Source: Farysia itapuensis (Eukaryota; Basidiomycota; Ustilaginomycetes; Ustilaginales; Ustilaginaceae). From it: a stretch of DNA of 64,000 bases. The position numbers were made by a program, and so were the translations under genes. The notes below the pieces were generated by a model, which did no database searches, was not told the DNA's origin, and worked only from the letters and a program-made list of their open reading frames with translations. The stretch lies in contig JALBYC010000004.1 of the NCBI GenBank assembly GCA_023212645.1, positions 124,001 through 188,000 on the forward strand, written 5' to 3'. The stretch's first letter is position 1. Every line of letters starts with the position of its first letter. Positions 8,889-19,100 of the stretch are shown here, piece after piece.

Positions 8889-10724
8889 CTAGGATGAGGC
8901 TGCTGCCCTAAGACCTTTGACACTGTCCGCACGTTCGATGCGCAGTCCGCAGTCTTGATTCGTCGTCGCGCTTGCTCTAAGCTTCCGGAGCAGAGCTGGT
9001 ATTGTGCCAGATGCCTCCTGTGTTTCTGAGAAACTCAAAGATTTTGCTCCGTCAGCACGTGAGAGAAGAGGCCCAAGCGTAAGGCTAGACTCGGCATCTA
9101 GCTTGACCTTGTGAATCTCGTCCCAGAGCTGGGGCAAGGATCGTGAAATGGTTGGGGAAAGGTAGATGAGGTAGAAGGCGTCGAAGCCACCAGCGCCAGG
9201 GATACTGCCGCCCACAAGGCCGGGTATAGTGTCTGAAATTTTCTTAATTAGCCCGCCAATCTCGGGAGGCTCGATGGGCACGCCTGCTCGCTGCCCGAGT
9301 TCGCGCATACCCGCACGTATTGACCGCAAACTGTTCCGTACATCGATCAGAGCCTGTAGCACGCTTCGAGTTGAAACGTGCACGCTAACTTCGCCATCTT
9401 CTTCTTCGGCCGTAGACTCGTCTTCCGGCAGCGTGATTAGCAACTTTTCCCATTCGGGCGACAACTTGAGTGCAGCTTGATCAATGGTAGCATTGTATGT
9501 ATCCGCGTCGTGAGCGTACAAGAGGCGGAGACGCAACAAGCCATCGGCCAGAGCCTGATTAGACGACGCAATGACATTGTAGAGCTGTTTTGCCCATACC
9601 GGTTTGTCTTTGCGCCAGGCAAGGACCTTGGATACGAGACTGGGAGTGTTGGATCCAGCATCGACGTCTGCCAGGAGAAGGTCGAAACCTGGTGGGAGCT
9701 GCAAAGGTGCCGGTCTGGGTAGGTCACCACCATGCTCAGCGAGAGCCAATCCCTCGAGCGCAGTGGTATGCTTGAGCTCGGAAGTGATAGTCGGCCTCCA
9801 GAGCGGATTGTGCGGGTCGAGTACCGGTAAGAGCTCGATTCTCGCGCTGAGAGTCGCTGCCCTGGTGGCCTTGTCAACTTGGTCCTCCACAGTGACTGTC
9901 TCGATCTGGTCGAGACAGGCCTGAAGCGCTTTTGGCTCAAATCTGCGGTAGAGCTGGCTGCCCCAGATAGCGGCGCTGACGTCGAATCCAGATCCAACTT
10001 TGCCCTGTGCTGCACAATGCGCGAGCTGAGCCAAATTATGTATCAAAGCCAAGTCCTCGGCTTCGATGGCCCCGGTATCATCAAGCGCAATAGCCTGGAG
10101 ATGCAGCAAGAAGCATCCTGCAAGCGATGTAGTCATGGCTGCGCTGGACCCTAGGCCAGTCTTGTGTACGTCGGCTATACGGCATTTCTGCTTTGTGAAA
10201 GGGCTGAGCGATTCGAGTTGGGACACTGTGGGCGCTACACCGTCGGCGAGGTCGAGTGTTTCGCGCTGCGAGTAGAAATCATTGTCGCCCAAAACCGTGA
10301 TGAGGATGCCTTGAGAAGCTGAGTTGTGCAGTAAAGATCGTAGTTCGTCTGCTCCTTTGAGTTCAGAGGCCAGACGAAGGGTGTAGAGAAGGGCGAGAGA
10401 GACAAAAGGGTTGCGTCCGGCTCTCTCGAACGAGGCTCGAGTCTGTTCGAGGACCCATTCACACGCGTGGGTACCATCCGCACGTTCAAGATTGACACTT
10501 GTGACTCTGTACACCCATTCTGCGTCGATGAACTGAGGCGAACGGACGGTGATGAGGCACGGTGCAGAAGCAGAGGAAGGCTGGTAATGAGACTTGGCGG
10601 AGCTGTAGAAGCGTGACGAGGTAGCAACCACCAATCCCGAGTAGGCTGGGTCAAGCACGAGGTAGCCGCCTGCGACGAGCACCTTTCCGGGTGCCGATAC
10701 CGTCGTCTCTCTCAGCCGTGACAT
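8889..10724 (-). CDS. ERG8: Phosphomevalonate kinase
   Basis: Intronless, 611 residues. It converts mevalonate-5-phosphate to mevalonate-5-diphosphate in the isoprenoid/ergosterol pathway. It is a GHMP kinase: an N-terminal substrate-side motif (SAPGKVLVAGGYLVL) is followed near 189-197 by the ATP-binding glycine loop (KTGLGSSAAMT), and near the C-terminus by the third motif (SIPGAGGFDAFYL). Size and motif order fit fungal Erg8. The frame is open 17 codons further upstream, but the first possible start there is GTG at 10775; the first ATG is at 10724-10722 and immediately precedes the conserved region, so I chose it. A CACGTG E-box lies 65-70 bp upstream of this ATG. A 169 bp gap separates its stop from the TERT start. 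Confidence 0.95.
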   Translation of the reverse strand: MSRLRETTVSAPGKVLVAGGYLVLDPAYSGLVVATSSRFYSSAKSHYQPSSASAPCLITVRSPQFIDAEWVYRVTSVNLERADGTHACEWVLEQTRASFERAGRNPFVSLALLYTLRLASELKGADELRSLLHNSASQGILITVLGDNDFYSQRETLDLADGVAPTVSQLESLSPFTKQKCRIADVHKTGLGSSAAMTTSLAGCFLLHLQAIALDDTGAIEAEDLALIHNLAQLAHCAAQGKVGSGFDVSAAIWGSQLYRRFEPKALQACLDQIETVTVEDQVDKATRAATLSARIELLPVLDPHNPLWRPTITSELKHTTALEGLALAEHGGDLPRPAPLQLPPGFDLLLADVDAGSNTPSLVSKVLAWRKDKPVWAKQLYNVIASSNQALADGLLRLRLLYAHDADTYNATIDQAALKLSPEWEKLLITLPEDESTAEEEDGEVSVHVSTRSVLQALIDVRNSLRSIRAGMRELGQRAGVPIEPPEIGGLIKKISDTIPGLVGGSIPGAGGFDAFYLIYLSPTISRSLPQLWDEIHKVKLDAESSLTLGPLLSRADGAKSLSFSETQEASGTIPALLRKLRASATTNQDCGLRIERADSVKGLRAAASS

Positions 10725-11763
10725 GTTGACCCGGCAAGCAGCGAGAAGAAGTGTGGATCCAATGATGCTAGACACCGTGCATCCGAGTCACGTGGGCAGC
10801 TCACTTTCCACTCTAACACTGTGGATGGTTTTCGGCGATCATCGGCAATTGGGGGTAGTAGGAAGCCGAAAGTTCAGAACGATGGTCGTGGCAAAGCTCA
10901 CATGGTGCGGACAATGATCTGAACAAAGGTGCATGACGCATCATGAACATGTGTGGTGAGCGGGGATTTAAGTTTCTAGGAGGAAAGCGCCACACAGGAA
11001 CAGTGCTTGAACCAGGGGATTGGGAGCGGAGGTACATGAATGGATAGACGAGAAACAGAATGATCGCAGGTTCAGGCTCCGAAGGCCGTGACTCAACGTC
11101 GCCATGCCGTTTGCGATGAAATATAAGCTCCGAACTCGTTGAGGACAAAGGGATGTGGGGCTAGTTGCTTGACAACGCGGGGAAGCATGAGGGCAAAAGG
11201 CGAAACCGGCAGGGAGGAATGGGCGTATGAGAGTGGGAGCCGACGATCTGGGGATCGAGCTCGGCTGGGGATACGAGGGCGTAGAGGGGTGGATCGGTGG
11301 ATGAGAACTTGGTTCCCATGGCCGCTTGACCCATGACGCAGGATGGAACAAACAACACGAGGCACTTGACTGGCCGTGCTTCTGTGTCATTTTAAATTGG
11401 CGAGGTTGCCACCTCGTACTCGCAGGCAGAAGCAAGCGGAAACCAATAATGGCGACTAATGGCGATGCACTATTCGAAAATTAATCTGGGTTGGATTGGA
11501 TTGGATTGGGTTTTGTGCGCCGACAAAATAAAGGAAAAAAATGTCTGTCGGGTACTGCGCCTCAACCTGAACCGGCGTTGGCGGGCATGTACGACAGCTC
11601 GTCAGATCATGGCCTAGTCTAGGTCCAAGCACACTTACTTGCCCTTCCTCTCCACACCTTCCCCATCGCTGCCCTCATCCTTACTTCTACATGGTCCTCT
11701 GAGTCCACTTTCTCAAGTCCTCCCCCCCTCTGGGCCATCTAGGCATTCAGTTGCCCAAACAAC
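10725..11763. promoter_or_regulatory. Divergent region between ERG8 and the bHLH gene
   Basis: About 1 kb with no convincing gene. It contains GTCACGTG at 10787-10794 and a tandem TTGGA array at about 11489-11512, which reads as overlapping CCAAT boxes on the minus strand. A pyrimidine-rich leader precedes the bHLH start. A minus ORF at 10968-11435 looks like chance. Confidence 0.5.
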
Positions 11764-13593
11764 ATGAGTGTAGCAGTTCAGCTACCTCCTGTCAGTATGA
11801 CGTCTCCTGCCACTTCTGCCTCCTACTTTCCTTCGACCAGCGCTAGCGCCGTCGACAGTATGAGCCACAATGCTAGCGCGGACAAGGCGGCAGTCGATCT
11901 GCCTCCTATGCCTGTTCCCTACGAGGATTTCCACTACTCACTCAACCTGCCCGCTGATTTGGATCTCAACGATCTCCAATTTCTCAGCTCTGTCGACCGC
12001 AAGGCAGGACCTCTCACGCCAGGCCTTACATCTCACTTCCACGCCTCTACGCCGCAGTCCCTTTTCGGTTTAGACGACATTCACATGGCCAGCAGGTCCA
12101 ACAGCCGTCGAGGCAGTGTATCGAAAGGAAGCCGCCCAGAATCTCCTCGCGTCTCGCGCTTCTCCGAATCCGCTCTGCGTCCACCACCTCCACCAGACTT
12201 TGAGCCATCCTCCGCCAATCTCTTTGGCAATGACGCTTTCAGTGGTGGCGTCTTGTCACCCTTTGGCGTCACCACGCCCGGCGTGCATGAAAAGACCAGC
12301 AATCCATTGTTCGACACAAAGGAAAAGAATCTGCTCGTCAACTTTCTCGAAGGCTTTGAGTGGGATTTTGATCCCAGTCTGCCCGAAGGTATGCCCAGCT
12401 TTGCTGCAGCTGCCACAGACCGCGCTTCCTCCTCTGCTCAGGCCATGGGCTTGCAAATGAGTCCCACCTCCCCAGCTGGTCGAGGGCCCATGCTGCACGA
12501 AAGGCCCATGCCAGCCGCTACACCACGTCACATGCAGACTCGTCGACAAATGCAGCTCGGCTCGTCTGCATCAGGCTCTGGATCCACATCCTCCACACAC
12601 AGCCCACATGAAACCGGCTCGTCTACAGCCACTTCACCGCATGGCTCCTATAGAGGCCTGGCTCACCAACGCTCGCTCAGCAACAAGTCGCGCCAGTTCC
12701 ACCAGGGAGAGGCGGATCTCGTCAACGCTGCTTTTGGCGGTGGTCTGTCCGAGTGGTCGCAGCATCCGCAGTCCGACCTGACTTTGACGGGCAACAAACG
12801 GGATGCTGCCCACTTTGGCGCACGTGAAGCAGACGAACAGACGCAAGCGGCACTCGCACTCGGATCGCTCACCGGCATGCACGCCGAAATGTTCCGCATG
12901 AATGCTGGCCTAGACGTCATGCAGACCCTCGGTCAGTCATCCACGCAAAACCCACCACCGGCTGGTACTACGCCACGTAAGCAGGGCAAAAAGGCCGGCC
13001 TCGCCAGCAGCACTGGGAAAAAGGCCAAAACCGAGCACGACGATGAAGAAGACGCGCTGCTCAACGGGGATGCCAACTCCGCCAGTAAACGTGAGCTTCT
13101 CACAGAGTCGGAGAAACGTCAGAACCATATCCTGTCGGAGCAACGGCGCCGCAACTACATTCGCGAGGGATTCAAGGAGTTGGTCGTGCTGCTCGATGAA
13201 GGACGCTCGCTTGGCGCGCGAGCATTGGGCTTGTCCTCCGGTTTCGGCACGGGCGTGGAAGATGAAGGTCTTGATGACCGTACCGATACCGAAGTTGATT
13301 CGGTCGACGTCTTGACCGTCGGCCGCAAGAAGCCGCCCAAGAAAGCCAAGAAGGCCGGACCAAACGGCGTCCGTCAGCGCGGAAAAGGCCGTGGACGCGG
13401 TGGAAGCGCTGGAGGTGGCGCAGGCAGCAAGAGCGCCGTCCTCTTTCAAGCCGTCGACTTGATTCGCTGGCTCGATGGCAAGACCGCCCAACTCGACACA
13501 CAATGTCAAGAACTAGAACGTCTGGCAAATATCCCCGACCCAGACACTATCATTCAGACCGCCAGATCGGCCGCTGATCATCCCACTGCATAA
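11764..13593 (+). CDS. bHLH transcription factor with extended loop
   Basis: Intronless, 609 residues, mostly Ser/Pro-rich and disordered before residue 440. The basic region and helix 1 are near 447-480 (EKRQNHILSEQRRRNYIREGF). His, Glu and Arg stand at the H-x3-E-x3-R positions used by class-B bHLH proteins to read CACGTG. Helix 2 (SAVLFQAVDLIRWL) comes only near 557-571, after a loop of about 75 residues containing acidic, Lys-rich and Gly/Arg-rich stretches; canonical loops are far shorter. A short coiled segment follows (TQCQELERL). A nuclear DNA-binding regulator is near certain; the targets are not known. The shared intergenic region with ERG8 contains one CACGTG site. Confidence 0.85.
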   Translation: MSVAVQLPPVSMTSPATSASYFPSTSASAVDSMSHNASADKAAVDLPPMPVPYEDFHYSLNLPADLDLNDLQFLSSVDRKAGPLTPGLTSHFHASTPQSLFGLDDIHMASRSNSRRGSVSKGSRPESPRVSRFSESALRPPPPPDFEPSSANLFGNDAFSGGVLSPFGVTTPGVHEKTSNPLFDTKEKNLLVNFLEGFEWDFDPSLPEGMPSFAAAATDRASSSAQAMGLQMSPTSPAGRGPMLHERPMPAATPRHMQTRRQMQLGSSASGSGSTSSTHSPHETGSSTATSPHGSYRGLAHQRSLSNKSRQFHQGEADLVNAAFGGGLSEWSQHPQSDLTLTGNKRDAAHFGAREADEQTQAALALGSLTGMHAEMFRMNAGLDVMQTLGQSSTQNPPPAGTTPRKQGKKAGLASSTGKKAKTEHDDEEDALLNGDANSASKRELLTESEKRQNHILSEQRRRNYIREGFKELVVLLDEGRSLGARALGLSSGFGTGVEDEGLDDRTDTEVDSVDVLTVGRKKPPKKAKKAGPNGVRQRGKGRGRGGSAGGGAGSKSAVLFQAVDLIRWLDGKTAQLDTQCQELERLANIPDPDTIIQTARSAADHPTA

Positions 13594-13751
13594 AAGGAAC
13601 ATGTATATCGTTCTCTCCCTTACCATAATTAGCATTAACGCTCTGCTTCGCATGTCACCTTTCTTCGTATACCTTTTCATTGTATTTGCCCTTCTCTTCT
13701 GGGCCCATCATTTAGGTTCGCGAAGTGTGTCTGAGTGTGGAAATAAAGGCT

Positions 13752-15833
13752 CTATGGGTCGAGGGGTGAGATCTTGAATTCGCGCTGTAAGGCAGCTATG
13801 TCTTCGCCGGTCGGATGAGCGTCAAGCGCGAGGATCGGGCGCATCCAGCGCCAGACGGTGAAAGAGTGGTTCAAGCCCTTTTGCTCTTGCAAGGCATACA
13901 CACCACCGTCTGTACCAGCGTCGCATGCGTGCAGATCCGCCAACTTTGAGCCACAACACCCACCAGAGCCGGGACTCGGCAGGAGAAAGTACACCTCCTT
14001 GACGCGCGAGTGCAGTAACGCCATCGTGCAATACACGCACGGCTCGTACAGACAAAACATGACGAGACCCGTGAGCAAATAGTCGCCCCCATTACTTGTG
14101 GTCTTCGCAGCAGAAGCAGCAGTCGAAGCGGAGGATGCTGCAGACCTGTCCAATGCACGCAGGATCGATACACGCGCTATGGCTTCAATAGCAGCATGTT
14201 TGAGCGGGTTTCGCTTTTGCACCCTTTGATCTAGGGCGTCAACTTCAATCGTACCCACATCGGGAACTGGTGATTGGTACAGCGACGCTGTAGTCGACGA
14301 ATGCGTCTGCCAGTCGTTTTCCGACAAGTTGAGCCACGAGAGGTCAAGCTCTGTCTCCTCGCCAATCCGACCGACGATGGGCGCATTGTCACCGTGCAGC
14401 TCTGCCCAGTCACCCAGTTCTTCCCGCTCCCGCCAGCTCCAATCGGCAGAGCTCATGCTCGTTGCTCCCCGGGTGTTGACAAAGGTCCTTGCTTGCTCGA
14501 ATGGATGCGTGACGTGCACTGCAGAGCTGACCGCCTTGCTCTTGTCGCCACTTTGCGCCAGCGAGAGACGAGCAAGTGCGATGCACCGCTGGAAACGGTT
14601 GACAGCCCACTCAAGCCGGGCGGGGTCCTGCCACATGACCTCGTCCGCATGGCGATCAACAACAGCAACATGCTCCCCACCGCCCATATCCAGATTCCAA
14701 GTCGTGTTTGCAGCAGAAGCTTTGTTGGTAGCCGCAGAGCTGATCAGGCAGGGCCATACGCGCTGCCATTCAGCAAGCCGGTCTCTCGTCGGCGCTGGTG
14801 CACGCGGCACGGGCTCGAGATACGGCTCAGGATATCGACCGAAGCATTCCACCGCTTCCACGCCAGATAGCATATCGATGAGTTCGTCTCGGTCTGGACA
14901 CGCATCTTGCAAACAGATCAGAAACTTGGTCGATTCAGCCGTCGCATTGCCGCCTTTTGTTGCTTGCCCGGTCTTGAACGACCGTAAATGTCGGGTAGAG
15001 TAGCGTCCATCGTCGCGATTCTGCAGCTCGTGTCGGTGACGTTGCAAGAACTTGATTGCCGACGAGGCCTGACGAGGATCGATGTCAACGATCCAGGCAG
15101 GACGGGTTGTTAATGGGAGAGTACGTGGATCTTTGGCGGCTGTGATGCGGTACATGGATGGATAGAGACCTTTGTTGAGCGGAGTAGGCCTGGCTTTACT
15201 GGGTCCTGCTTCGGCGCTATGCTCGACGCCGTTTGCTGGGCGGGGTGCGGGGTGTTCGTCTTCACTATCAGACATGCCCATACTGGCGAGCCGATTGAGC
15301 TCGAATTGAGGGTCAGAGGCGGTAAGCTGCTCCCTGCGTTGCAGCTCGAGTGCTTCTGCACTAGGAGGTGACTCCCACCACATCCTCCCCGCACCATATG
15401 AGATTGTCAGCTCTTCACCTGCGCCGACTGGGCGAATGGTACGGTAGTGGATGCAATGGGCAGCATGGTCGAGCGTATAGGTGACATTCGGCTGGGGCGA
15501 GTGGTTGAAGAGGCTGCCGAGGCCGAGAGCCAGCGCCATAACTGCTTTTCGACCAGCCGTACGCTTCCAGACAAACGTATATCCGTCGAGCTGTGTGTGT
15601 CTACCATGCTGGTCGTACTCCCCCGGCGGAAATAGCAGTACAGGACTGCTCTCCACGACAATTTCGCCGTCCAGCGCCCGCGTCGTGTATACACCCCGCC
15701 CAGCTCCCTGCCCTTTGTCGCGAATCTCGAGCCCAAACTGGTTCAAGTGCGGTGTAGACGTCGGATACCGCATCGCTGCTTGCACCGCCGCATCTTGGTC
15801 TTCGGAAAGCACGGGGATATGCACTTCCACCAT
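13752..15833 (-). CDS. TAD3: SET domain fused to tRNA adenosine deaminase subunit TAD3
   Basis: Intronless, 693 residues in a single frame. Residues about 35-150 are a SET domain: GAGRGVYTTRAL at the start, LFNHSPQPNVTY (NHS at 110-112) and GEELTISYG with the expected Tyr near 146. From about 245 the protein resembles TAD3/ADAT3, including an N-terminal region ending in RLAEWQRVWP and a C-terminal deaminase fold with EPCVYCTMALLHSR (zinc Cys 599 and 602) and GLNHSFTVWR. The HxE proton-shuttle motif is HAA (546-548), so the catalytic Glu is missing, as is known for TAD3. TAD3 pairs with TAD2 to make inosine at tRNA position 34. The SET target is unknown. The gap to the bHLH stop is 158 bp. Confidence 0.88.
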   Translation of the reverse strand: MVEVHIPVLSEDQDAAVQAAMRYPTSTPHLNQFGLEIRDKGQGAGRGVYTTRALDGEIVVESSPVLLFPPGEYDQHGRHTQLDGYTFVWKRTAGRKAVMALALGLGSLFNHSPQPNVTYTLDHAAHCIHYRTIRPVGAGEELTISYGAGRMWWESPPSAEALELQRREQLTASDPQFELNRLASMGMSDSEDEHPAPRPANGVEHSAEAGPSKARPTPLNKGLYPSMYRITAAKDPRTLPLTTRPAWIVDIDPRQASSAIKFLQRHRHELQNRDDGRYSTRHLRSFKTGQATKGGNATAESTKFLICLQDACPDRDELIDMLSGVEAVECFGRYPEPYLEPVPRAPAPTRDRLAEWQRVWPCLISSAATNKASAANTTWNLDMGGGEHVAVVDRHADEVMWQDPARLEWAVNRFQRCIALARLSLAQSGDKSKAVSSAVHVTHPFEQARTFVNTRGATSMSSADWSWREREELGDWAELHGDNAPIVGRIGEETELDLSWLNLSENDWQTHSSTTASLYQSPVPDVGTIEVDALDQRVQKRNPLKHAAIEAIARVSILRALDRSAASSASTAASAAKTTSNGGDYLLTGLVMFCLYEPCVYCTMALLHSRVKEVYFLLPSPGSGGCCGSKLADLHACDAGTDGGVYALQEQKGLNHSFTVWRWMRPILALDAHPTGEDIAALQREFKISPLDP

Positions 15834-16101
15834 CCCACCGCCTTTTCCCCCGGTATCAGCTGACCGAGGTCTTCAGTACCGCCCAATTGCCGATGCTCTG
15901 TCCTGTAATCGGCAAAGATCGATGGCAGGAAGACTCACTCATTCAAAATAATATATGAAAGAAAAATCAGAGGGAATTTCCGCGGACTGCGAGATGGTGC
16001 GCACTCAGGCAGCAAAAATTTCAGTGAGCATTGGGACGTAAGGTAAGTCTATCAATGATGTAAATTAGCGGCCTGCAAGTAGGATACTGATTGGTCGAGC
16101 T

Positions 16102-19100
16102 TTAGTCTTCGGTGCGTGACCCGTCGGCGAGCTTTACGCTCGTGTTGCCCACCTGGAGTGCGGGCCCGCGATCCATGAGTGCTTCTTCGAAACCTTGGTC
16201 TGCGGAAGGTCCTTCCGCTTTTGCTACACTAGCGAAGGTTTCGCCCTCTTCGGTTCCATCGGCTGTAGTTGGGACCGCCGTCGTCTTCGTTGGCGCATCA
16301 GATGACTCGACCTGTTTGACGGCTTCATCTTTTTCAGCCGTTGGCTGAGGAGGTAGTGGAACAGGCGTGCTGTTCGGACTGCCAAATGATGGCAGCTTGA
16401 ACAACGAAGTGCGTCTTAGATTGGGCGACGTGCTGGCGGCGGTAGATGGTGGAGGCGGCGGAGCGCTGAAGCTCTGTGGTCCTGCTTTCTGCATCGACGG
16501 GATACCTGGTACCGCCATCATCGCTGCACGACCAGGTTGCTGCTTGATGCCCGGTGGTCGTTGGGCTGCCGGCTCGCCCGACGTCGGGCCGGAGAGGGGG
16601 TCTTGGTCTTCTGGCAGTCCTGCATCCTCTACCCTCGGGCTAACATCTGCCGGTAGTGCGCGGACGCTACCAGAAGGGGTGCGAGACGAGGTTGGAGCCA
16701 ATGTTGATCCGCTAGCTGCTTCTCCATCGGCGCGACTCTGTGGATGCTTTGCTGCAGACATGGCTTGCTCCGACTCGTTCGAGGCAGCTGCTGACGTAGT
16801 TTCCTGAGGCATGGGAGAGGGAAACCCAGCTGTGGAAGCCAGGCTCGTGGTCGTCGATGGGGCAGCGGGGATGAAAGAAATGCCACTGCCAGATCCACTT
16901 GATGAGATGCTAGTGCTAATCTTTCGGCGTGGAGGAGAGGGACGGTCAGATGTGGTGCCGCCCTCTGGAAGTGCACGAGGCGGGGTCGAGTCTGCCTCCG
17001 GCACCTGCCGATGCACTACGGCGGCTGTGTCCGACTGAGAAGCCGATGCAGCTGGTGCGGGGATCGAAGGCATCTGCGAGGTCAATTGATCACTGTCATA
17101 GTCCGCGTGCGCTTGCATGACCGCAGAAGCATGCACCTGACGAGTGTGTGAAGCAGTGCTGTGTCCATGCTCGTCATGGTGAGGAGGACCCCTCTTCAGA
17201 GCGCGATAGTCGCGATAGGGTTGCCGTCCACTGGAGCTCGAATGAGCACTTGCGCCATCGTCGTCAGTATCGCCGACATTGTGTCGGGCGTAGGGCGGCA
17301 AAGCAGGCAAGGCTGGCTCGCTTCGCTTTTCTTCCGGACTTGCCTTGTCAAAGCCCAGACCGAAACTGGTCGGATCAGGCGGACTACTAGCGAGCCAGGC
17401 CGACTGGCCTGGTACGAGCGACATTCGACTGGCGTGAGATCGCGTCATGCTGTCATGCGCCATGGTGCTGGTGTACTCCGTCTCATTCTGCTGTCCTCGC
17501 TTCGCTTCAGCTCTTTTCGCATTCCAGCTAGACCAGCCACGTTTGATCGCATCCTTGGCTTCTTTGGCGGCCGCTTGTCGCGACTCCTTGTCTGCCATAC
17601 TTGCCTTTGCTTTGTTCCACAATGCGGCCGACGTTAGCATCGGCGCAGCGCTGTTGCTGTCCTCGCCAGCATCGCGGGCTCCTTCGTTTAACCCATACCG
17701 GTTTCTTTGAACGTTGTTCAGAGATGTAGCAGCATCCCGTTGGTACTTGGACTTCTCGTCCACAGGAGATGAGCTTGGGGCAGGACGTCTTGGAGGTGGT
17801 GGAGGCGGGGCGAATCCGTATTGGGTAGAGCGCGCACTCAATTGCTTGGAATCGCTAGATGTGTCGAGCGATCTGTCTGATCGCGTAGACGCAGCAGATG
17901 ATGCTGGCTGGTGTAGATTCTGTGTGCTTTGGCCATTGCTCATGGTGCTGCTGTTGTCTGGCTCGATACGCTCTACGCCTTCACGTTCTTCACGACGAAG
18001 ACTCGGCACCGGCGATTTGGTGCTGAAAGACAAGCTGGAAGGACTGTTTACCAGCTCCTTTGCCGCGTCTGTGAGGACAGATGCTCGCAGAATTTTGTTT
18101 GTATCAAGCGAGGGTGGCATGGACGCACTGCTGGTCAGCCCGGTCTCACCATCATCTGAGACCAGGACAGACGGGGGTCGCGACTGGTGACGCTCGCCGT
18201 CACTCAGTAGAGGGTCGTTCGCAGCGGTTGGCTTCATCATCTCTGTGTGACCGTCACCATCGACACTCAGCAGTGACGATGTAGGCCTTTCGACACTCGA
18301 CGCCTTGTCACTGCTCGACAAGTCCGTAACGGTGTCGAGCAATGTTGCAGACCTGGGTCTGCTCAGTGACGGCCGTTGCACATCGAGATCGTCCACCTTG
18401 ACGGGAACAGTCACTGAATTCGAGCGATTACCCGGGCGCTCAATGCTCGCATTCCCTAGAGCAAGGCTTCCTTGTTCTCGGTGCCCTCTGCCACCCAAGG
18501 AGCCCGCTGCAAGTCCTAGGGCAGACAAACCAGACGATGGAGTGCTGCCAGTCGATGAGCGCGGGCTTGCCCCAAACCACATCTTCCGCTTCGCGCTGTT
18601 CTTGGAATCTTGTCTCGGTGGTGAGCCTGACGTCAATTGCTGCGAAGCGCTGCCCCCACCTGCTGCCAGATCACGCGACAGCAGATCGCTTAATCCGGCG
18701 ACGGCAGGTGAGGACATTCGATTGCTGAGTGACGATGCTGGTTGCGAGCTTGCCGCCAGCTTCCGATTGCGAAGTGCAGAGTCGATACGTAGAGAAGAGC
18801 TGTTCGAGTCGGAATCGCCAGCATGTTCTGCATCAGTGCCGTCCGTCTCTTTGCCAGCAAGAGAGGTTGGAGTTGCTACGCCAGACACTGGAGCACTGTT
18901 GGCCGTTGCATTATGCAAGATGTTCGCATCGGACGATTTGAGACCGCTGATGAGACTTTGTGTAGGTGCATTGGCCTCTTCTGCCGCTGCCGTGGTGGCC
19001 GAAGCAGCAACAGCGGCTGCAGCAGAGCTACCAGGCTCTGGATCTTTAACGGCGTCGGCAAAGATTCCGCCACGGAAGAAGAAGGATCGGGTGTCGAAGA

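Noticed and set aside
10725..10775. 17-codon upstream extension of ERG8
   Set aside because: It opens with GTG, not ATG; the first ATG is at 10724 directly before the conserved kinase domain.
10968..11435. 155-codon minus ORF between ERG8 and the bHLH gene
   Set aside because: Composition is Ser/Pro/Leu noise without motifs and it lies in a promoter region.
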